Counted from the first letter of the stretch, positions 1 to 8,189 are shown. The stretch: 64,000 nucleotides of DNA from an uncultured Bacteroidales bacterium (GCA_905234275.1 CAJOHD010000011.1:1-64000), one strand, 5' to 3'. Notes: generated by a model from the sequence alone, not told the origin. Translations and numbers: made by a program.

Positions 1-156
1 GTCATCGACCAAAAAATTGCCGTCGCTCATCTCAATGATGTTATAGCACTGGTGAAGGTTCCCGTCGTTTCCGTCGTGATACCAAACATTGAAGTTCTGT
101 GCTGATGCTGCTAATGCGAGCATTAAAAATGTGATTGTTGTAAATAACTTTTTCAT
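1..156 (-). CDS. T9SS cargo paralog, 5' end only (partial)
   Basis: The first 52 codons of a secreted protein; the rest lies beyond the left edge. The start ATG is at 154-156. The product begins with a signal peptide (MKKLFTTITFLMLALAASAQ) and continues with NIIEMSDGNF. Both are nearly the same as in the next gene on this strand (start 1784), and the bases just upstream of the two starts are also alike. This is therefore the next member of a tandem paralog array. By analogy with its neighbour it is probably a beta-propeller-like exported protein with a C-terminal T9SS sorting domain, but that part is not visible here. Confidence 0.8.
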   Translation of the reverse strand, partial: MKKLFTTITFLMLALAASAQNFNVWYHDGNDGNLHQCYNIIEMSDGNFLVDD

Positions 157-250
157 AGTAGTAAAATTAGTTAATAAATATTTTTTTTGCAAATTTCAAG
201 ATAAAACACAACAAATGGCAGGAATATCACTGGAATTTTGTTGGAAAAAT

Positions 251-277
251 GCTGTGCGGAGCTGCGCTCCGCACAGC
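251..277 (-). terminator. Perfect 12-bp-arm hairpin, likely terminator of the 312-1784 gene
   Basis: GCTGTGCGGAGC, a 3-base loop, then GCTCCGCACAGC. It lies 34 bp past the stop codon at 312 on the minus strand and is followed on that strand by ATTTTTCC. The GC-rich palindrome stands out from AT-rich surroundings, so it may also be one of the dispersed palindromes of this genome. Confidence 0.6.
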
Positions 278-311
278 GAAAAATGAGAGTAAAATTGAAC
301 CTGTGAAAAAA

Positions 312-1784
312 TCATTTCACAATAATCTTTTCTGAAAATTCTTTTCCGTCGCTCATTCGCACTTTGATTAGGTATAAACCTGGAGTGAGGTTGGTGATGT
401 TGATGGATGACGATTGAGACGTTTCGGGAAACGTTTCAACAACGAGGCGACCGTCGAGGGAATAAATGGCGACGTATTGGCATTCGGTGTCATCTGCAAA
501 ACTGATATTCAAAACATCCTTTGCCGGATTCGGATAGCAAATGAAAGGGTTTTCTGAAGCTGAATTTTCATCAGCTGAAAGGTAATTGTCGAAAGCGATT
601 GCGTAGATGTCTTTCGACGAATAATATCCTCCTGAACTACCTGAATATAACCATCCTGTTGTCGCAATACCGCCATTAGACAAAGCTGTAAGTCCATAAT
701 TGGCTATCTCTCCGGAATCAACCACTTCAATAGTGTATTCCTCCCATGTGAGATTTAAATCCGTGTTGAATCTTTTTACAACCAAAGAGGTTTTGGATCC
801 GTTTCCGACCTCTACTGTTTTCTTGTATTTACACACAAGATAAATGCTGTTGTCGGTAACCAACAGATTCCTGTTATCAAAATCCCATCGCGGATAGCTG
901 TTGAATTCGCCTAAACTGTAGCCTCTTTCAATTTCGAAATCAGCATTGAATTTAAGGAGCAGACATGTATGTACAATAGACTGACCTTGTATTTTTCCAG
1001 CTTCCGCCGTAATAAAGAAACCGCCGTCGCCAGTGCCGCAGGCATTGGTGTAGATGGATGTGTAAAATTGCCAGTCTTCAAAGCGATTGACTGTTTTTGT
1101 ATCCAGCTTTGTGAAGTTTTCGTCGTAAATGTCAATGGTTATATCATTGTCTCTATATAACACATATCCGTATTGCAAAGGCTCGGATGACAGTTCAAAA
1201 ATCGGGTGCTCCAAAACAATGTTTGTGCCACTTTGTTTCGGAATTGGATTGGACTGGGCTTTTAGAGTACCATCTAATCCCATTCTTACGAGGCAGAAAT
1301 TGTCGTCGTCAAGTTTAGAACGGCAAATCAGGTCGTTGTTGCTGTCGATGAAGAACTTCCGAGGGATGTCGCAGTTGTCGTAATATTCTGTAACAACTTC
1401 GTCGGTAATGTTAAGATTATCATCGAAATACGTGGCTTTGTAATAATTAACATCATCCAAAGTATAAAACGATGTCATGATGTTGCTGTTTGAGTTGTAA
1501 GGATCACGCAAAAAAGGATTTAATGAGTAAACATTGTGGTCTTCGATGAAAAGCGAGTCGAGCAGTTCACCTTGAGGTGTGATTTTGTACAGATTAAACC
1601 CCACATCATCCAAGTTTTCGTCAAATACAGCTTCCCTAACTGCAAGATTGCCGTCGCTCATCTCGATAATATTATAGCTTTGGTTTAATTGATAATTACC
1701 ATGATGATGCCATGTGCTGTAGTTCTGCGCTGATGCTGCTAATGCGAGCAGAAAAATTACGATTGTTGTAAATAACTTTTTCAT
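312..1784 (-). CDS. Secreted T9SS cargo protein, beta-propeller-like
   Basis: A 490-residue exported protein. Residues 1-20 form a signal peptide ending ASAQ. The middle (about 35-400) has recurring blocks of the form 'F..dl.l' and 'gdggffitae', like the propeller-like repeats common in T9SS cargo. The last 75 residues are a type A sorting domain: CYPNPAKDVLNI, then DGRLV, then GLYLIKVRMSDGKEFSEKII. Such tails direct export through the T9SS and anchoring to, or release from, the cell surface. Between DGRLV and the next strand the sequence VETFPETSQ is encoded by a palindrome (418-435) also seen at 46559. The gene is a tandem paralog of the partial gene at 1-156. Its substrate or ligand is unknown. 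Confidence 0.85.
   Translation of the reverse strand: MKKLFTTIVIFLLALAASAQNYSTWHHHGNYQLNQSYNIIEMSDGNLAVREAVFDENLDDVGFNLYKITPQGELLDSLFIEDHNVYSLNPFLRDPYNSNSNIMTSFYTLDDVNYYKATYFDDNLNITDEVVTEYYDNCDIPRKFFIDSNNDLICRSKLDDDNFCLVRMGLDGTLKAQSNPIPKQSGTNIVLEHPIFELSSEPLQYGYVLYRDNDITIDIYDENFTKLDTKTVNRFEDWQFYTSIYTNACGTGDGGFFITAEAGKIQGQSIVHTCLLLKFNADFEIERGYSLGEFNSYPRWDFDNRNLLVTDNSIYLVCKYKKTVEVGNGSKTSLVVKRFNTDLNLTWEEYTIEVVDSGEIANYGLTALSNGGIATTGWLYSGSSGGYYSSKDIYAIAFDNYLSADENSASENPFICYPNPAKDVLNISFADDTECQYVAIYSLDGRLVVETFPETSQSSSINITNLTPGLYLIKVRMSDGKEFSEKIIVK
418..435. repeat. Palindrome GACGTTTC-GG-GAAACGTT inside a T9SS tail
   Basis: Arms of 8 bases around a 2-base loop, in frame within the sorting domain of the 312-1784 gene, encoding VETFPETSQ. 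A near copy (GACGTTTC-GA-GAAACGTC) is at 46559-46576, in the same place within another T9SS tail. Confidence 0.7.
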
Positions 1785-2030
1785 AGCTGTAAAATTTAGT
1801 TAATCAATAGTTTTCAATTTGCAATAATATAGTAAAAATTTCATTTGGCAAAGGGGAAAACCCTAATTGTCGAGGCAAAATTACTTTAACATAGTTTCCT
1901 AAAATGCTATTTACAATCCGAATTTCGGGAATTACAACTATTTTTGAAAGAAAAAATTATAAACTGTTGATTTATAATCAGTTGAAAAATCGCTTTTACA
2001 AACTCTTTTTTTCTTTTTACAATATCAATC

Positions 2031-2067
2031 TCACAGATTTTCACATATTTTTATTTGTAATCTGTGA
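2031..2067. promoter_or_regulatory. Inverted repeat, candidate operator of the fic promoter
   Basis: TCACAGATT (2031-2039), 19 bases, then AATCTGTGA (2059-2067): perfect 9-bp arms. The right arm lies in the spacer between the -33 and -7 boxes of the fic promoter, and the left arm is just upstream of the -33 box. A repressor bound here would block RNA polymerase. The Fic protein has its own C-terminal winged-helix-like region, so autoregulation is possible but unproven. Confidence 0.5.
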
Positions 2068-2084
2068 AAAAAATATTATTTTTG
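2054..2084 (+). promoter_or_regulatory. Bacteroidota-type promoter for fic
   Basis: TTTG at 2054-2057, a 19-base spacer, then TATTTTTG at 2077-2084. This matches the Bacteroidota -33/-7 consensus with the expected spacing. Transcription should start near 2090, which places the GTG at 2064 inside the promoter and supports ATG 2109 as the start. Confidence 0.75.
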
Positions 2085-2108
2085 CACTTTAATCAGTTCG
2101 CAAAAAAA

Positions 2109-3155
2109 ATGACACTGGATAACAGAAACGAATTGTTGAGATTGCTCCAAAGACACAAAGATTTGGGAATATCAGATCAGATAGACTATGAGAAGTTTTA
2201 TCTGTATTCAATTATTACCCATTCAACAGCCATTGAGGGCAGTACGGTGACTGAGGTTGAGGCACAACTGTTATTCGACGAAGGCATCACGAGCAGTAAA
2301 CGCACCATGATGGAACAGATGATGAATCTTGACCTTAAGGCGGCATACGAATATGGGATGAAGTGGATTAAGCGACATGAGCCGATAACTGTTGACTGGC
2401 TTATCTCACTAGCAGCGAAAGTAATGGCTCGAACCGGTAGCGAATATCACTCCATTGGCGGTGATTTCTCGGCAGCAAAAGGTGAATTACGCAAGTTAAA
2501 CGTGACTGCAGGATTAGGTGGCAAATCGTATATGTCATATTTGAAAGTGTCGTCAAAATTGACTGAGTTTTGCAGTGTTTTGAACGAACGACGTAAAAAA
2601 ATTGATTCTTCAGACATTGCAGCCGTTTATGATTTGAGTTTTTGGGCGCATTATGAGTTAGTAACTATACATCCTTGGGCTGATGGTAACGGTCGCACCA
2701 GCAGATTGTTGATGAATCTGCTTCAGATGGAATTTGACGTGTTGCCCACAAAAGTTCTAAAAGAAGACAAAGCTGAATATATACAAGCTTTAATCGACAC
2801 AAGAGAAAGCGAAGATATCACTATTTTCACCAATTGCATGGTAAAACTGCATTGTCAGCACTTAAAGAATGATATCGACCAATTTATTAAATCATCAGAC
2901 AAGAAAATGGTCGATAAAGAAGATTTGCATAGGAAAATGGTCGATAAATGGTCGATAAAACCGTCTTTAGCAAAGAAAATGGTCGATATTTTATCGTTTA
3001 TAGATGATAAAGATACGATTACGACCGATATTTTGGTTCAGCATTTTGGTTTTGCGCCAACTACAGCCAAAAGGTATTTGCGACAGCTAACCGAATTTGG
3101 TTATTTGAAGGCACAAGGTGGCAATAAAAACCGCACGTATCTAAAGATATTATAA
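2109..3155 (+). CDS. Fic family protein (predicted AMP transferase) with C-terminal winged helix
   Basis: A 348-residue protein. The Fic core motif HPWADGNGRTSR begins near residue 188; its His and the GNGR loop are the catalytic and phosphate-binding elements of Fic AMP transferases. An inhibitory-helix motif STAIEG (39-44) precedes the domain, which makes it a class II Fic that holds itself inactive through its Glu. After the Fic domain comes a Lys-rich linker with three KMVD units, then a winged-helix-like end (about 285-348) resembling transcription regulators. The first start in frame is GTG 2064, but a promoter covers it, so ATG 2109 is chosen. No separate antitoxin gene is present. Target proteins are unknown. 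The stop is 6 bp from the next gene, so the two may be co-transcribed. Confidence 0.88.
   Translation: MTLDNRNELLRLLQRHKDLGISDQIDYEKFYLYSIITHSTAIEGSTVTEVEAQLLFDEGITSSKRTMMEQMMNLDLKAAYEYGMKWIKRHEPITVDWLISLAAKVMARTGSEYHSIGGDFSAAKGELRKLNVTAGLGGKSYMSYLKVSSKLTEFCSVLNERRKKIDSSDIAAVYDLSFWAHYELVTIHPWADGNGRTSRLLMNLLQMEFDVLPTKVLKEDKAEYIQALIDTRESEDITIFTNCMVKLHCQHLKNDIDQFIKSSDKKMVDKEDLHRKMVDKWSIKPSLAKKMVDILSFIDDKDTITTDILVQHFGFAPTTAKRYLRQLTEFGYLKAQGGNKNRTYLKIL
2903..2987 (+). repeat. Four copies of AAATGGTCGATA within fic
   Basis: Copies start at about 2905, 2935, 2946 and 2976, so the offsets are 30, 11 and 30 bases. Three are in frame as KMVD; the copy at 2946 is in another frame. They code for the linker between the Fic and winged-helix parts. 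Confidence 0.7.
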
Positions 3156-3161
3156 TTTGAT

Positions 3162-4685
3162 ATGATTCGGACTTTGAAATATCTTGGAATTGTAGTTTTG
3201 CTGGCGTTGGCGGCTTGCAGTTCGCATGAAAAGGAGTATGAAAAGGCTGATGCTGTTTTGCAGGAGGCTGAAAGATTGTACCAGCATCCACAAGGCGAGC
3301 GTGCTGATTATCCAGGGGCTGACACCGTGCAGATTTCTCAAGAGTTGGCCGATGCGGCTGAGTTTTTCGTCAAGAGAGATGATTTCGGAAAGGCGGCAGT
3401 GGCGGCGCTTTACTGCGGTTATGCCAAAAAAGAGGATGATGACAAGATTTTTGCGACGAAATATTTCAAAGATGCGGAGCAATATGGAACGACTGCAGGC
3501 GACTCGCTTACGACTGCACGAGCACAATACAATATAGCAAGAATGCTTTTTGAAGATTATGAAGAGGAAGAAATGTTGGCTATGGCAAAAAAAGCAGACC
3601 TTAATTTTGGAAACCATGATGATGAACGTGCTTATGTGTATAATGTGATGGCACTTCCATTTTTAACAAATGCAAAATATGAAGAAGCGGATGTTTATTT
3701 GAAAAAAGGTCTTGATTTAGCTGAAAAAACAAATTCTGTTAAGGCAAAAAGCAAAATATTAAATAACTATTCAGTTTATTACCGCCTTCAAAAAAAATAT
3801 GATGAAGCAATCGACTGCTTACTTCAAAAAAGACTAATAGACTCCGACAGCACACAGATTATATATTTCAACGCGAATATGGGTAAGATATATTTGTTTG
3901 AAGGTCAATATGATTCGGCATTATATTACATACATAATGCGTTGGATTTAACCGATAGAATTGAAGTTAAAACCGAAACAATCGTTTCATTTTACGGTTC
4001 TTTATATCTCATTGCCAAAATGCAAGGAAATTTTCAAGAAGCTTTAGCTTATCATGAAAAATATTTGGAACTTCAAAGTGAAGTAATGCAGAGTATGTCG
4101 AAGAAAACTATTTACGGCATACAAAGGCAATATGATTATGAGGTTTTGCAGAATAATTTGAACAAGAAAATCATTGGCAGACAGCGTATTATATTGATAA
4201 TCAGCTTACTGCTGCTTTTGGTTTCGATAGTGATGATAGTTTCGCTGGTGCGACAGAAAAATATCCTCAAAGAGAACAGGGAGATTAAGCAGGAGCTGGA
4301 CAAGACCAAAGATGAGCTGCAGAAATCGGTGCGACCTGAGGTGGTGGAGGAAGAGCTTTCGAGACAGCTGCATCTCATCATCACGGCAAATCGCATAGGC
4401 GAGCACGCCAACGACTTCAAGAAGGAATGGGCACCGCTGGTTCGCAAGATAAACAACGAGAAAGACAGTATGTTTGAGGGCGCAATGGCAGCGGTTGAGA
4501 GGGTTTATCCTGATATGTACAGCACCATCCTGAAGAAATATCCTAACCTTAACGATACCGAATCGAAGGTGCTGCTGCTTTCGTGTTCAGATTTGACAAA
4601 CACCGAAATCGGGTATATACTGGGCTTGAGCGTGCACTCGGTGAATAAAAGTAGGAGTGAAATAAGAAGAAAAATAGTGGTTTAA
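3162..4685 (+). CDS. Membrane-anchored TPR regulator with LuxR-like HTH
   Basis: A 507-residue protein. It opens with a lipoprotein-like signal (LALAAC, Cys19). Residues about 30-340 are tetratricopeptide repeats (for example YEEADVYLKKGLDLAEK and YDEAIDCLLQK). One transmembrane helix follows (about 345-367), then a coiled coil, then a C-terminal helix-turn-helix (about 465-505: LNDTESKVL, NTEIGYILGLSVHSVNKSRSEI), which resembles the LuxR DNA-binding fold. The layout suggests an outside TPR sensor with a cytoplasmic DNA-binding end, although a Cys-anchored outer-membrane protein would not fit that, so the signal may instead be a simple signal anchor. Paralogs with the same plan are at 52566 and 58772. 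It lies 6 bp after fic and 39 bp before a membrane protein. Confidence 0.75.
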   Translation: MIRTLKYLGIVVLLALAACSSHEKEYEKADAVLQEAERLYQHPQGERADYPGADTVQISQELADAAEFFVKRDDFGKAAVAALYCGYAKKEDDDKIFATKYFKDAEQYGTTAGDSLTTARAQYNIARMLFEDYEEEEMLAMAKKADLNFGNHDDERAYVYNVMALPFLTNAKYEEADVYLKKGLDLAEKTNSVKAKSKILNNYSVYYRLQKKYDEAIDCLLQKRLIDSDSTQIIYFNANMGKIYLFEGQYDSALYYIHNALDLTDRIEVKTETIVSFYGSLYLIAKMQGNFQEALAYHEKYLELQSEVMQSMSKKTIYGIQRQYDYEVLQNNLNKKIIGRQRIILIISLLLLLVSIVMIVSLVRQKNILKENREIKQELDKTKDELQKSVRPEVVEEELSRQLHLIITANRIGEHANDFKKEWAPLVRKINNEKDSMFEGAMAAVERVYPDMYSTILKKYPNLNDTESKVLLLSCSDLTNTEIGYILGLSVHSVNKSRSEIRRKIVV

Positions 4686-4724
4686 TAAATCTAACTTTAA
4701 GTTCAATTACAAAAAACTATCATT

Positions 4725-5417
4725 ATGTTATTATCAATTTTAATCATTGTTGCTTTGCTTGGTGCACCAACATTGGCTGGTTTTGCAGTCTACAAAAGAA
4801 TTAAAAACAACAATCCTGACATAGCCGGATATGTTTACAACGGAAAAGATTGGGTCGCATGGCTGCTTGTGTTCTGTGTCATAGCGTCATTATTCATAGC
4901 TTTCTTCATGCCATTATTTGACGGCACCAAGGGATATCACCCGGAATGGGGTGTCTTGGTACTGACTTTATTGTCTATTCTATTTTACATTTGCTACGCA
5001 ATTATCGCCTTCGTTCCGGCTACCGCTGAAGAACTTGCACAAAGTAAGGAAGCTGGTAACACTGTTTTAGGCAGTATTGGTGATTCAGCAGCGTCTATTT
5101 TCAGTATCATAATGGGTGTGATTGGCGCTACTCTTATCGCTCTTCCGGCTATGCTTGGTGAAGCCTTGAACCCAACCCTCGCTATTAAGAACATTGGCGG
5201 AACGATGTATAAAGTTGTCGGAACCGGCTTCGCTTACAGTGTCGGCGGAATTCTCATGTTTGCCTTTATTGCAATAATGGTGTTTGTGCTTATTTACTTT
5301 GCCGCACTGGTTTTCGCAATCATAGGCACATTTGCAATTGGCATCATTGCAATAATAAAATTTGTGAAAAACAATCAAAATCTATTAAAGACTAAAGAAG
5401 TGGAAATCAAAGAATAG
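4725..5417 (+). CDS. Multi-pass membrane protein of unknown function
   Basis: A 230-residue protein with about five to six hydrophobic segments (about 1-22, 45-67, 77-100, 122-150, 170-215) and a charged C-terminal tail (LLKTKEVEIKE). I do not recognise a family. It begins 39 bp after the TPR regulator, so it may belong to the same transcript. Its last 11 bases overlap the 3' end of truB on the other strand. Confidence 0.6.
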   Translation: MLLSILIIVALLGAPTLAGFAVYKRIKNNNPDIAGYVYNGKDWVAWLLVFCVIASLFIAFFMPLFDGTKGYHPEWGVLVLTLLSILFYICYAIIAFVPATAEELAQSKEAGNTVLGSIGDSAASIFSIIMGVIGATLIALPAMLGEALNPTLAIKNIGGTMYKVVGTGFAYSVGGILMFAFIAIMVFVLIYFAALVFAIIGTFAIGIIAIIKFVKNNQNLLKTKEVEIKE

Positions 5418-6180
5418 TTTCCGGTGTTTTCGGAGCTGTATCAATGAGCTTCTGCTTCAGTTCCATTAAATTCCAGGCGTCTTTTACATCAAAGTCGCCT
5501 ATTTTTGTACGGCGAAGCGAGATTAAGCAGGCTCCATTACCCAAAGCCTGACCGAAATCGTTGACCAACGAGCGGATGTAGGTGCCTTTGGAACATTTCA
5601 CCATAAAATCGACTTTCGGGAAATTGGTAGTGTCGATTTGGAAATCTTCAATGTGAACGAGACGTTCTTTCAGCTCGAGTTCCTCATCGGAACGGGCATA
5701 ATCGAATGCGCGCTTACCTTGAATCTTTATTGCCGAAAACTTCGGTGGACGCTGCATTATGTCGCCTATGAACTTTTTACGCGCCTCGTCTAACGCCTCG
5801 GCGCTGATTTCATCAGTTGGAAAGAATTGATTAGGCTCGCTTTCAAGGTCGAATGTCGGTGTGGTCTGTCCCAACAGCATTGTACCTGTATAAACCTTCT
5901 CCTGCGCCTGAAAATTGTCGATTTGCTTGGTCATTCGACCGGTGCAGAGTATCAACAAACCTGTCGCCAAAGGATCTAAGGTGCCTGCGTGACCGACCTT
6001 CAGCTTCCGAATCTGATGGTATTTCTTGATGACAGCACGAATCAGATTGACAACGTCGAATGACGTCCAATCTAATGGCTTGTCAATCAAAAAGACTTCG
6101 CCTTCCTCGAATGTAAAGACGCACGGCCGTGCGTCTCTACAATCGTTTTCATTTGTAATCCCCGGTTTAAAATCTGTCAT
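5407..6180 (-). CDS. truB: tRNA pseudouridine(55) synthase TruB
   Basis: A 257-residue enzyme that makes pseudouridine 55 in the T-loop of tRNA. The catalytic Asp is D69 in the motif GHAGTLDPLATG; the family motifs IDKPLDWTS and KCSKGTYIRSL are also present. The frame is open upstream within uppP, but ATG 6180 overlaps the uppP stop (TAATG), which suggests translational coupling and gives a normal protein length. The N-terminus (residues 11-26, NENDCRDARPCVFTFE) is unusual: it is encoded by a dispersed palindrome at 6113-6140 and looks like an insertion ahead of the conserved domain. It is the last gene of the ftsX operon. Confidence 0.95.
   Translation of the reverse strand: MTDFKPGITNENDCRDARPCVFTFEEGEVFLIDKPLDWTSFDVVNLIRAVIKKYHQIRKLKVGHAGTLDPLATGLLILCTGRMTKQIDNFQAQEKVYTGTMLLGQTTPTFDLESEPNQFFPTDEISAEALDEARKKFIGDIMQRPPKFSAIKIQGKRAFDYARSDEELELKERLVHIEDFQIDTTNFPKVDFMVKCSKGTYIRSLVNDFGQALGNGACLISLRRTKIGDFDVKDAWNLMELKQKLIDTAPKTPETIL
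6113..6140. repeat. Dispersed palindrome AGACGCACGGCCGTGCGTCT in truB
   Basis: The perfect 20-bp core is at 6117-6136 and near-perfect pairing extends to 6113-6140. It lies in frame in the 5' part of truB (peptide CRDARPCVF). The same core is found at 59924-59943, 54 kb away, inside another gene. Confidence 0.85.
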
Positions 6181-6998
6181 TATGCGAAACAGATTGCGAG
6201 CGTTCCCACGATGACGCAATAGATTGCGAAATAAATGAGTTTGCCTTTTTTCACTATGCTTATCATCCATTTGCAGGCCAGACAGCCTGTGATGAATGCC
6301 GCCAAGAAACCTATGATGAGCGCAAACGGCGAGATTCCGGCCATTGCTGCACTCCAACCGACTTCAAGAACATCTTTCGCATCAAGCAAAGCCTCTCCCA
6401 AAATCGGCGGAATCACCATCAAAAACGAGAACTGTGCAAGTTTTTCTTTCTTGTTGCCAAGCAACAAACCCGTGGCGATAGTCGTTCCGGAGCGCGACAA
6501 GCCCGGCATAGTGGCACAAGCCTGACCGATACCGATGATGAATGCATGCAATCCTGAAATCTCCTCACGCTGACGCGGCTTGGCGAAATGCGCGAATGTC
6601 AGCAAAGTAGCGGTAACCAATAGCATGATTCCAACAATCAACAGACCTGAACCGAAGATTTCCTCGATAGTGTCTTTGAAAAACACCCCGACGATAAACA
6701 CAGGAATCATAGAAATGAGGATGTTGATTGCGTATTTTGTGCCGTTGTTGAGGTTTTTATATGAATTCCACTGCTGCTTGGTGAACAGATCTTTGAAAAT
6801 CCATACAACCTCGCTCCACAATACTACCAAAGTGGCGCAAACCGTAGCTACGTGCAAAACCACATTGAAAGTGAGGTTTTCCTCGCCGCTCAGCCCGAAA
6901 ATGTTCGATAAAATTGTTAAGTGTCCGCTGCTCGACACCGGAAGGAATTCCGTCAAACCTTGGAGAATTCCTAAAAGTAACGCTTGAAGCCAATCCAT
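6180..6998 (-). CDS. uppP: Undecaprenyl-diphosphatase UppP (BacA)
   Basis: A 272-residue inner-membrane enzyme. It removes a phosphate from undecaprenyl diphosphate to recycle the lipid carrier of peptidoglycan and surface glycans, and raises bacitracin tolerance. The hallmark motifs are present: [16 protein letters not shown] near the N-terminus and [10 protein letters not shown] near residue 165. About eight hydrophobic segments are visible. It is coupled at both ends by TAATG overlaps: its ATG overlaps the DUF3098 stop and its stop overlaps the truB ATG. Confidence 0.96.
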   Translation of the reverse strand: MDWLQALLLGILQGLTEFLPVSSSGHLTILSNIFGLSGEENLTFNVVLHVATVCATLVVLWSEVVWIFKDLFTKQQWNSYKNLNNGTKYAINILISMIPVFIVGVFFKDTIEEIFGSGLLIVGIMLLVTATLLTFAHFAKPRQREEISGLHAFIIGIGQACATMPGLSRSGTTIATGLLLGNKKEKLAQFSFLMVIPPILGEALLDAKDVLEVGWSAAMAGISPFALIIGFLAAFITGCLACKWMISIVKKGKLIYFAIYCVIVGTLAICFA

Positions 6999-7231
6999 TA
7001 TTCTTTAGGTCTTTTCATTATTGCATAAAACTGTATTCCGAAGCCGATCAAGATGAGAATCGGTGAAAGAGTAAGTCTTCTGAAGCTGAACATTGCATCG
7101 TTGAACACATCAGGATTGTCGGAACCACCGCCAATCATCAAAAGAAAACCAACCAACAGGAATGCCAATCCGATGAGCACCCATTTGTAGTTGTCGCGAC
7201 CGAAAGGCATCGGTTTTTTGTCTTGTTCCAT
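6998..7231 (-). CDS. DUF3098-type small membrane protein
   Basis: A 77-residue protein with two transmembrane helices (about 17-35 and 54-72) joined by a loop [21 protein letters not shown]. This pattern and the position between ftsX and uppP are typical of the DUF3098 family in the Bacteroidota. Its function is unknown; the context suggests envelope or division work. A start further upstream (7276) would overlap ftsX, so ATG 7231 is preferred. The spacing to ftsX is 16 bp. Confidence 0.8.
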   Translation of the reverse strand: MEQDKKPMPFGRDNYKWVLIGLAFLLVGFLLMIGGGSDNPDVFNDAMFSFRRLTLSPILILIGFGIQFYAIMKRPKE

Positions 7232-7247
7232 ATCTGTAATTTTTAAT

Positions 7248-8129
7248 TTATTCGTATAGTTCGTCGATATCAGCACGCAGGTATTTCCTCATAGCAAATA
7301 ATGTTGATAATGTTGTGAGCAGAACACCTAAAACCAATACCGAGATATAAATTATCGCAAAGCTTCCAAAACCTGTCAAACTTGCCAATTCAGGTACGTC
7401 GCTCATCATTCTGTAAAGGAAAACAGAAAGCAGCGCCAACGCCAGTAATGAGCCTATAACTCCCTGAATAACAAACGATTTTAAAAACGGTTTGATGATA
7501 AAACTTTCTGTTGCGCCGACAAGTTGCATACTGCGCACCACGAAGCGTTTCGAGTATACCGAAAGTCGCACCGTATGACTGATGAGCGTAATTGCCATAA
7601 TCAGCAAAACCGCACCAACAAGAAGTAAAATTGCAGCTATCTTATTGACATTCTTATCGATAGAATGTATCAACGACTTCTGAACATATACCTCTTTTAC
7701 GTTTTTGTTCCTCATCACCCATTTCTCAATCTTCGCAATACTGTCGTTGTTGGCATATTCCGACTTAAACCTTACGTCAATTGATGGTAGAAGCGGGTTT
7801 TCAACATCACCGAGCCAATCTAAAATATCTTCGCCAAGGTCTTCTGTCAAACGGCGTGTAGCTTCTTCCTGTGAAATATATTCCGTTGATTTCACATATT
7901 CTTTTCTATCCAAAACATGTTGAAAATCAATGATATCCTTTTCTTTCACACCCTTATTCATCACAATCTCAAAACCGATGTTTTCCTTAATATAATCGGA
8001 AATTTTATTTGCGAAAAGCACCAGCGAGGAGAAAAGACTGAGCACAAAAAGCACGAGCATGATGCTCATCAGAGAGATGAGATATGAACCACGGAGACGG
8101 CGTTTTGTTGTAGATTTTTCCCTTTTCAT
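7248..8129 (-). CDS. ftsX: Cell-division protein FtsX
   Basis: A 293-residue permease-like protein with one N-terminal helix (about 20-42), an extracytoplasmic domain (to about 165) and three C-terminal helices, as in FtsX. The conserved MQLVGATESFI segment before the last helices is typical of the family. With the ATPase FtsE (not in this window) it controls peptidoglycan hydrolases at the septum. The frame stays open to a TTG at 8147, but that codon is part of the -7 box; ATG 8129 is the likely start. It is the first gene of ftsX-DUF3098-uppP-truB. Confidence 0.93.
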   Translation of the reverse strand: MKREKSTTKRRLRGSYLISLMSIMLVLFVLSLFSSLVLFANKISDYIKENIGFEIVMNKGVKEKDIIDFQHVLDRKEYVKSTEYISQEEATRRLTEDLGEDILDWLGDVENPLLPSIDVRFKSEYANNDSIAKIEKWVMRNKNVKEVYVQKSLIHSIDKNVNKIAAILLLVGAVLLIMAITLISHTVRLSVYSKRFVVRSMQLVGATESFIIKPFLKSFVIQGVIGSLLALALLSVFLYRMMSDVPELASLTGFGSFAIIYISVLVLGVLLTTLSTLFAMRKYLRADIDELYE

Positions 8130-8144
8130 GACAATATTAACTTG

Positions 8145-8173
8145 CAAAAATAAATAAAATTATCGTAATTTTG
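8145..8173. promoter_or_regulatory. Divergent promoters of ftsX and the M64 gene
   Basis: Minus-strand box TATTTTTG at 8145-8152 faces ftsX. Plus-strand box TAATTTTG at 8166-8173 faces the M64 gene. The two -7 boxes are only 13 bp apart, so the two promoters must share bases and probably interfere. Confidence 0.7.
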
Positions 8174-8189
8174 CAAAAAATTTATCAAC

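Larger units (their letters stand above)
1785..2108. other. Intergenic region between divergent genes
   Basis: A 324 bp AT-rich region. Its left end holds the leader of the 1784 gene (a weak minus-strand -7 box TATTATTG at 1822-1829). Its right end holds the Fic promoter and an inverted repeat, listed separately. I see no convincing small gene in between. Confidence 0.6.

Noticed and set aside
1785..2030. A small RNA or small gene in the gap before fic
   Set aside because: No hairpin-plus-T-run and no open frame with a start signal beyond a 62-codon low-complexity frame.
2064..2108. GTG at 2064 as the start of the Fic gene
   Set aside because: The codons lie within the -33/-7 promoter region, so they are not transcribed; ATG 2109 follows the expected transcription start.
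6181..6357. A longer TruB starting at 6357
   Set aside because: It would overlap uppP by 178 bp; ATG 6180 overlaps the uppP stop by the usual TAATG and gives a normal length.
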